In this document: positions 61,164 to 64,000 of the stretch, one piece after another
Numbering within the stretch: position 1 is the first letter of the stretch
Layout of the letters: each line of letters opens with the position of its first letter
Source: Nannocystis sp. RBIL2
GTDB taxonomy: Bacteria > Myxococcota_A > Polyangia > Nannocystales > Nannocystaceae
Assembly (NCBI RefSeq): GCF_026626745.1
Contig: NZ_JAPNJW010000001.1
Span: 4,448,001-4,512,000, forward strand
Reading direction: 5' to 3'
DNA: 64,000 nt
The notes under the pieces: generated by a model
What the model was told of the DNA's origin: nothing
Database searches by the model: none
Seen by the model: the letters and a program-made list of their open reading frames with translations, nothing else
Position numbers and translations under genes: made by a program

Positions 61164-61210
61164 CCCAACCACAATAACGTCGCGCGACGCACCGAGCCCG
61201 AAAATGGCCG

Positions 61211-61241
61211 AGGGCCGCCCGGCGACGCCGGACAGCCCTCG
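61211..61241 (-). terminator. Hairpin after the CxGxC-repeat gene
   Basis: Nested arms GAGGGC...GCCCTC and CCGGC...GCCGG, just past the stop at 61265 on the minus strand, followed by a short ATTTT. Probably an intrinsic terminator. Confidence 0.55.
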
Positions 61242-61264
61242 CGTGCTGCGAATGCAGCGTGTGA

Positions 61265-62539
61265 TCAGTTCGTCGCGACCGCGGCGCTGATCGAGCCGGC
61301 AGCCTGGAGCTGCCCGCCGAGCTTGCCCGCCGCGTCGGTGAGCAGCTTGGCGGCGTCCGGCAGCAGGCCGATCGCACAAGCAGCGCCGATCGACGCCTTG
61401 AGGTCGCCCGAGGCCTTGAGCGTGCCCGCGGCCGAGTTGATCGCGGCGACGCCGGCGTCGCCGAGCGTGCCGCTGACCTCGATCAGGCCCTCGGCGCGCG
61501 CCACGGCGGCCAGGAGGGCCGCGTAGCGGATCTTGAAGTTGTTGAGGAAGCCCTTGAACTCGGCGCGCAGGTCGGCGCTGCCGCCGGCCTCGGCGTTGAA
61601 CACGTAGTCGATGGTCAACGACGGCGGGTAGCACTGGACGCTCGCCTCGGCCTTGGCCTCGACGGTCGCCTTGCACTCGGCCGACACCTCGGGCGGGGTC
61701 GCCTTGCCGGTGCAGCTGCCCTTGCACTCGACGTTCGCCTCGGCCGACGCGGAGCACCGGGCCTCGGCCGACGCATCGCACGAGCCGCTCGGCGGGGTGT
61801 ACTCGCACGAGCCGGTGCACTTGCCCTCGCACTTGCCGCCAGCGCCGAGATCGCAGGTGCCCTCGCAATCGCCCTCGCAGCGACCCTCGAAGTCCTGGCC
61901 GTCGCAACGGCCGCTGCAGGTGCCGTCGCAGGTCGCCGCAGCGGTGAACTCGCAAGCGCCCTTGCAGGTGCCTTCGCAGTTCAGGTTGGGCGCCTGACCC
62001 TCGCAGGTCAGGCCGCCGGCCGCGTGGCAGTCGGCCTGGGCGCTGGCATCGATCGCGCAGCTACCCTCGCACTTGGCCTCGATCGAGCCCGGCTTCGCGT
62101 TGACGTCGCACTCGGCGGCCGCCTTGGCGGCGATGTCGAGCTTCGCCTCGCAGCGCGCCGGCTCGGCCTTGATCTGCAGACCGGCCTCGACGTCGATGTA
62201 CGCCTGAAGCTTGGCCTGGAGCGCAGCCTTGAAGTCACCGCCGACCTCGGCGCCGACGAGCCCGTAGAGCGCGGCAACCTCGGCCTGAATGTCGGCGGCA
62301 GTGGCGTTGATCGCCCCGGAGACATCGAGCGTCGCGCTGAAGAACGCGTCGATCTCGGCGATGCCGGAGACGTTGAACTTACCGTTGATGAACGCCTCGC
62401 TGTCGCAGGTGAGCCCGCACTGCTCTGCGAGGTTACCGACCTCGTCGCAGCCCTGCGTGGCGGTGAGCGACAGACCGGCGATGAGGCCGCCGGCGATCAA
62501 CCCAAAGGATCCCATTCGATTCGTGATCATGATCTTCAT
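61265..62539 (-). CDS. Exported protein with CxGxC repeats
   Basis: 424 residues; AAGGAG precedes the ATG. Signal peptide with a lipobox-like TQGC. The central third (about 120-275) is made of short Cys repeats (CEGTCKGAC, CDGTCSGRCDG, CEGDCEGTC, CEGKCTGSC, CKGSCTG), likely a rigid disulfide-laced rod. The flanks are Ala-rich helices (SADLRAEFKGFLNNF; LLPDAAKLLTDAAGKLGG). Such proteins are common in Nannocystis relatives and have no known function; a structural or fibre role is a guess. A structured leader lies upstream (62655-62780). Confidence 0.8.
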   Translation of the reverse strand: MKIMITNRMGSFGLIAGGLIAGLSLTATQGCDEVGNLAEQCGLTCDSEAFINGKFNVSGIAEIDAFFSATLDVSGAINATAADIQAEVAALYGLVGAEVGGDFKAALQAKLQAYIDVEAGLQIKAEPARCEAKLDIAAKAAAECDVNAKPGSIEAKCEGSCAIDASAQADCHAAGGLTCEGQAPNLNCEGTCKGACEFTAAATCDGTCSGRCDGQDFEGRCEGDCEGTCDLGAGGKCEGKCTGSCEYTPPSGSCDASAEARCSASAEANVECKGSCTGKATPPEVSAECKATVEAKAEASVQCYPPSLTIDYVFNAEAGGSADLRAEFKGFLNNFKIRYAALLAAVARAEGLIEVSGTLGDAGVAAINSAAGTLKASGDLKASIGAACAIGLLPDAAKLLTDAAGKLGGQLQAAGSISAAVATN

Positions 62540-62654
62540 TGCTCCTTACCAAGCTCTGCGATGAACTCGTCGGTGGTTCCCACGGAATTCTCGCCGCATG
62601 GGCGCGGATGCAGACACAGCCGCGTCAGACGGTCGAGATGGTCCCATGACCGAA

Positions 62655-62780
62655 TGACCCTGCAAAGCCCTTTTAAAAGGGAACGAGCCCGGGCGCAGCA
62701 ACGAAGGCACTGCGCCGGGCTCGTCACGAACCGCAAACGAACCACCCGGGGGAGGGAGGTTAGCTTTGCAAGGTTCGATC
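62655..62780 (-). other. Structured leader upstream of the CxGxC-repeat gene
   Basis: Within the 390-bp spacer 62540-62929 (no gene seen) are nested inverted repeats: outer arms CCTGCAAAGC (62659 on) / GCTTTGCAAGG (62763 on), the perfect palindrome CCCTTTTAAAAGGG (62668-62681), and a strong 13-14-bp hairpin GAGCCCGGGCGCAG / CTGCGCCGGGCTC (62685-62722, one bulge). On the minus strand the last hairpin is followed by TTCCCTTTT, like an attenuator. A small RNA is the alternative. Confidence 0.5.
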
Positions 62781-62929
62781 GCGAAGACAGGACCAGACAT
62801 GGAAGCCGATGGTGCCCTTGGACAGCGCGACCGCGCAAATCTTCAGCCGGGCGGGCGGGGTTTACCATGCTCCTCGCCATGCGCCAGCAACGACCGCGCG
62901 CGAAACCGACGCAGACCCAACTTCTTATG

Positions 62930-63895
62930 TCAGGGGTCGTCGTCGGAGGCACGCTCGAAGTCGACGATGACCGGGCAGTGGTCGCTCACGTCGGCGTAGT
63001 CGCGCTCCGGATAGGTCGGGGTCGAGCGAAACGGCCGGCAGGCATGACGCGCGCAGTGTAGGAGTGGTTCGGCGTGTACCTTCTCGACCTCGGCGGCGAG
63101 GAACCCGCGGACCCACACCAGATCGAGGAGCGAGGGAACCTGCCAGGCGTCGCGCCGGCCCCCATCCCAGTAGGCCGAGCAGCCTGAGCCGTTGACCACT
63201 CGCTGCAGACCCACCGCGCCGAGCCGCGCATCGAGGGCCGTCAGCTCTTCGTCGGGTCGGCCCCGGGTCGGTCCGGTGGCGTTGAAATCGCCGAGGACCA
63301 TGACATCGTCGTCATCACGCGCGATCTCCTCGACGATCTCTGCCAGCAGCTCCCACTGCGAGCGGCGCAGCGCGTAGCCCTCGTCGCGCGCCTTGAGATG
63401 CACCACCAGCACGTGGAAGTCGGGTCCCCCGCCGCGGGCGCGCAAGTAGCCCGAAAGACCGGGTCGCACCTGACCGCCCATCGTCAGCCGCTCGTGCTCT
63501 CGCGGCGCGCCGATCATCTCGAACACCGCCGGGTCGTAGAGGAAGCCGAGCCGCTGATCGTTGCGCCCGCCGGTCGTCGACAGCACCAGCTCCCAGCCCG
63601 GCATCGCCTGCTTCAGCCGGGCGGCGTCGTGGATCTCCTGCACCGCGATCACGTCCGCGGCGAGCTCCGGCAAACGAGCGGCCAGGCGCGCGAGGTCATG
63701 CCCCTCGTCGGGGAAGTTGCGCAGGTTCCAGGTGGCGACCCGCAGCCGACCCGCGGACTTACCCGGCGCGGCGCCCTCCCCGGGCAGCCCCCACCAGCGT
63801 CGCAAGGTCTCGCCCGCGAGCGACCACGCCAGCACCAGCGCGAGCACCAGCACGAGGCCGAACCAGCGCGGCGGCCCTCTCCGTCGCCGCGCCAC
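62930..63895 (-). CDS. Endonuclease/exonuclease/phosphatase family protein, paralogue
   Basis: 321 residues from GTG 63895. N-terminal Arg-rich tail and one membrane helix (WFGLVLVLALVLAWSLAG), then the EEP domain: RVATWNLRNFPDEGHD, DVIAVQEIHD, VLVVHLKARDEGYALRRSQW, VMVLGDFNATG and SDHCPVIVDFE. Same plan as the protein at 45890-46795. Its start is 3 nt after the stop of the upstream gene, so they form an operon. Confidence 0.87.
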   Translation of the reverse strand: MARRRRGPPRWFGLVLVLALVLAWSLAGETLRRWWGLPGEGAAPGKSAGRLRVATWNLRNFPDEGHDLARLAARLPELAADVIAVQEIHDAARLKQAMPGWELVLSTTGGRNDQRLGFLYDPAVFEMIGAPREHERLTMGGQVRPGLSGYLRARGGGPDFHVLVVHLKARDEGYALRRSQWELLAEIVEEIARDDDDVMVLGDFNATGPTRGRPDEELTALDARLGAVGLQRVVNGSGCSAYWDGGRRDAWQVPSLLDLVWVRGFLAAEVEKVHAEPLLHCARHACRPFRSTPTYPERDYADVSDHCPVIVDFERASDDDP

Positions 63896-63898
63896 GCC

Positions 63899-64000
63899 TC
63901 AGGCCTCGAACTCGTACTCGGTGAAGCCGAGCTCGAAGGCACAGGCCAGCGCCGGCATGAGCGCGGTCGGCGGGCTGGCGGCGTGCTGCACGACGTAGCG
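63899..64000 (-). CDS. C-terminal end of unknown protein, rest outside window
   Basis: The last 33 residues of a minus-strand gene that enters from beyond the window (PTALMPALACAFELGFTEYE near its end). Too little to assign. It overlaps no other gene and sits directly upstream of the EEP-family gene. Confidence 0.6.
   Translation of the reverse strand, partial: RYVVQHAASPPTALMPALACAFELGFTEYEFEA

Overview
The window is G+C-rich DNA (mostly G/C at third codon positions) from a myxobacterium, most likely of the Nannocystis/Nannocystaceae group. Supporting signs are: a MYXO-CTERM sorting tail (28897-31113); a VIT/vWA/AgmX-PglI C-terminal fusion (56037-59711); DUF4215-type cysteine-rich lipoproteins; many lipoproteins with Thr/Ser/Pro linkers; a LexA box matching the one I recall for Myxococcus xanthus; and the order ftsB then a GAF-GGDEF protein. 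The genus is inference. No rRNA, phage, insertion sequence or CRISPR array is visible.

Layout. 1-6.8 kb: a hypothetical gene, an Asp-rich lipoprotein, a divergent EF-Tu gene, a signal-peptide protein, an NtrB-type histidine kinase and a Cys-rich lipoprotein. 6.9-13.8 kb: a cyanophycin operon (isoaspartyl dipeptidase, cyanophycinase, full-length cyanophycin synthetase, and a second synthetase-like protein with only the Mur-ligase half). 13.8-15.1 kb: an ECF sigma factor and its ChrR-like cupin anti-sigma factor. 15.2-20.6 kb: truncated haemoglobin, a degenerate Ser/Thr kinase coupled to a lipoprotein, DUF2141, a CarH-like B12-domain MerR regulator and a fasciclin lipoprotein. 20.7-34.6 kb: an AmpG-like transporter and many secreted or lipid-anchored proteins (FG-GAP, duplicated DUF4215 pair, phospholipase-C-like, vWA/MYXO-CTERM, RCC1). 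34.7-40.4 kb: rhodanese-like fusion, amino-acid permease, DUF4388 protein, GNAT and FabH-like synthase. 40.7-45.8 kb: tRNA-Ala, ExbB/ExbD, FtsB and a diguanylate cyclase. 45.9-54 kb: an endonuclease/exonuclease/phosphatase-family protein, a TIGR04552-like protein, small genes, lexA and a TonB-like protein. 54-64 kb: an acyl-CoA synthetase gene with one frameshift, the VIT/vWA/AgmX protein, a GH5 glycosidase, a CxGxC-repeat protein, a second EEP-family protein and one truncated gene.

The most unusual content is not one gene. It is a family of short palindromes, core ATGTCC-(4 nt)-GGACAT or GGACATGTCC, occurring at least 30 times. They lie between genes (often clustered), across start codons and in one terminator. 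They also lie in frame inside conserved genes, where they encode small peptide inserts. A second window-wide pattern is a TAnnnT hexamer 6-9 nt before many start codons, suggesting widespread leaderless transcription.
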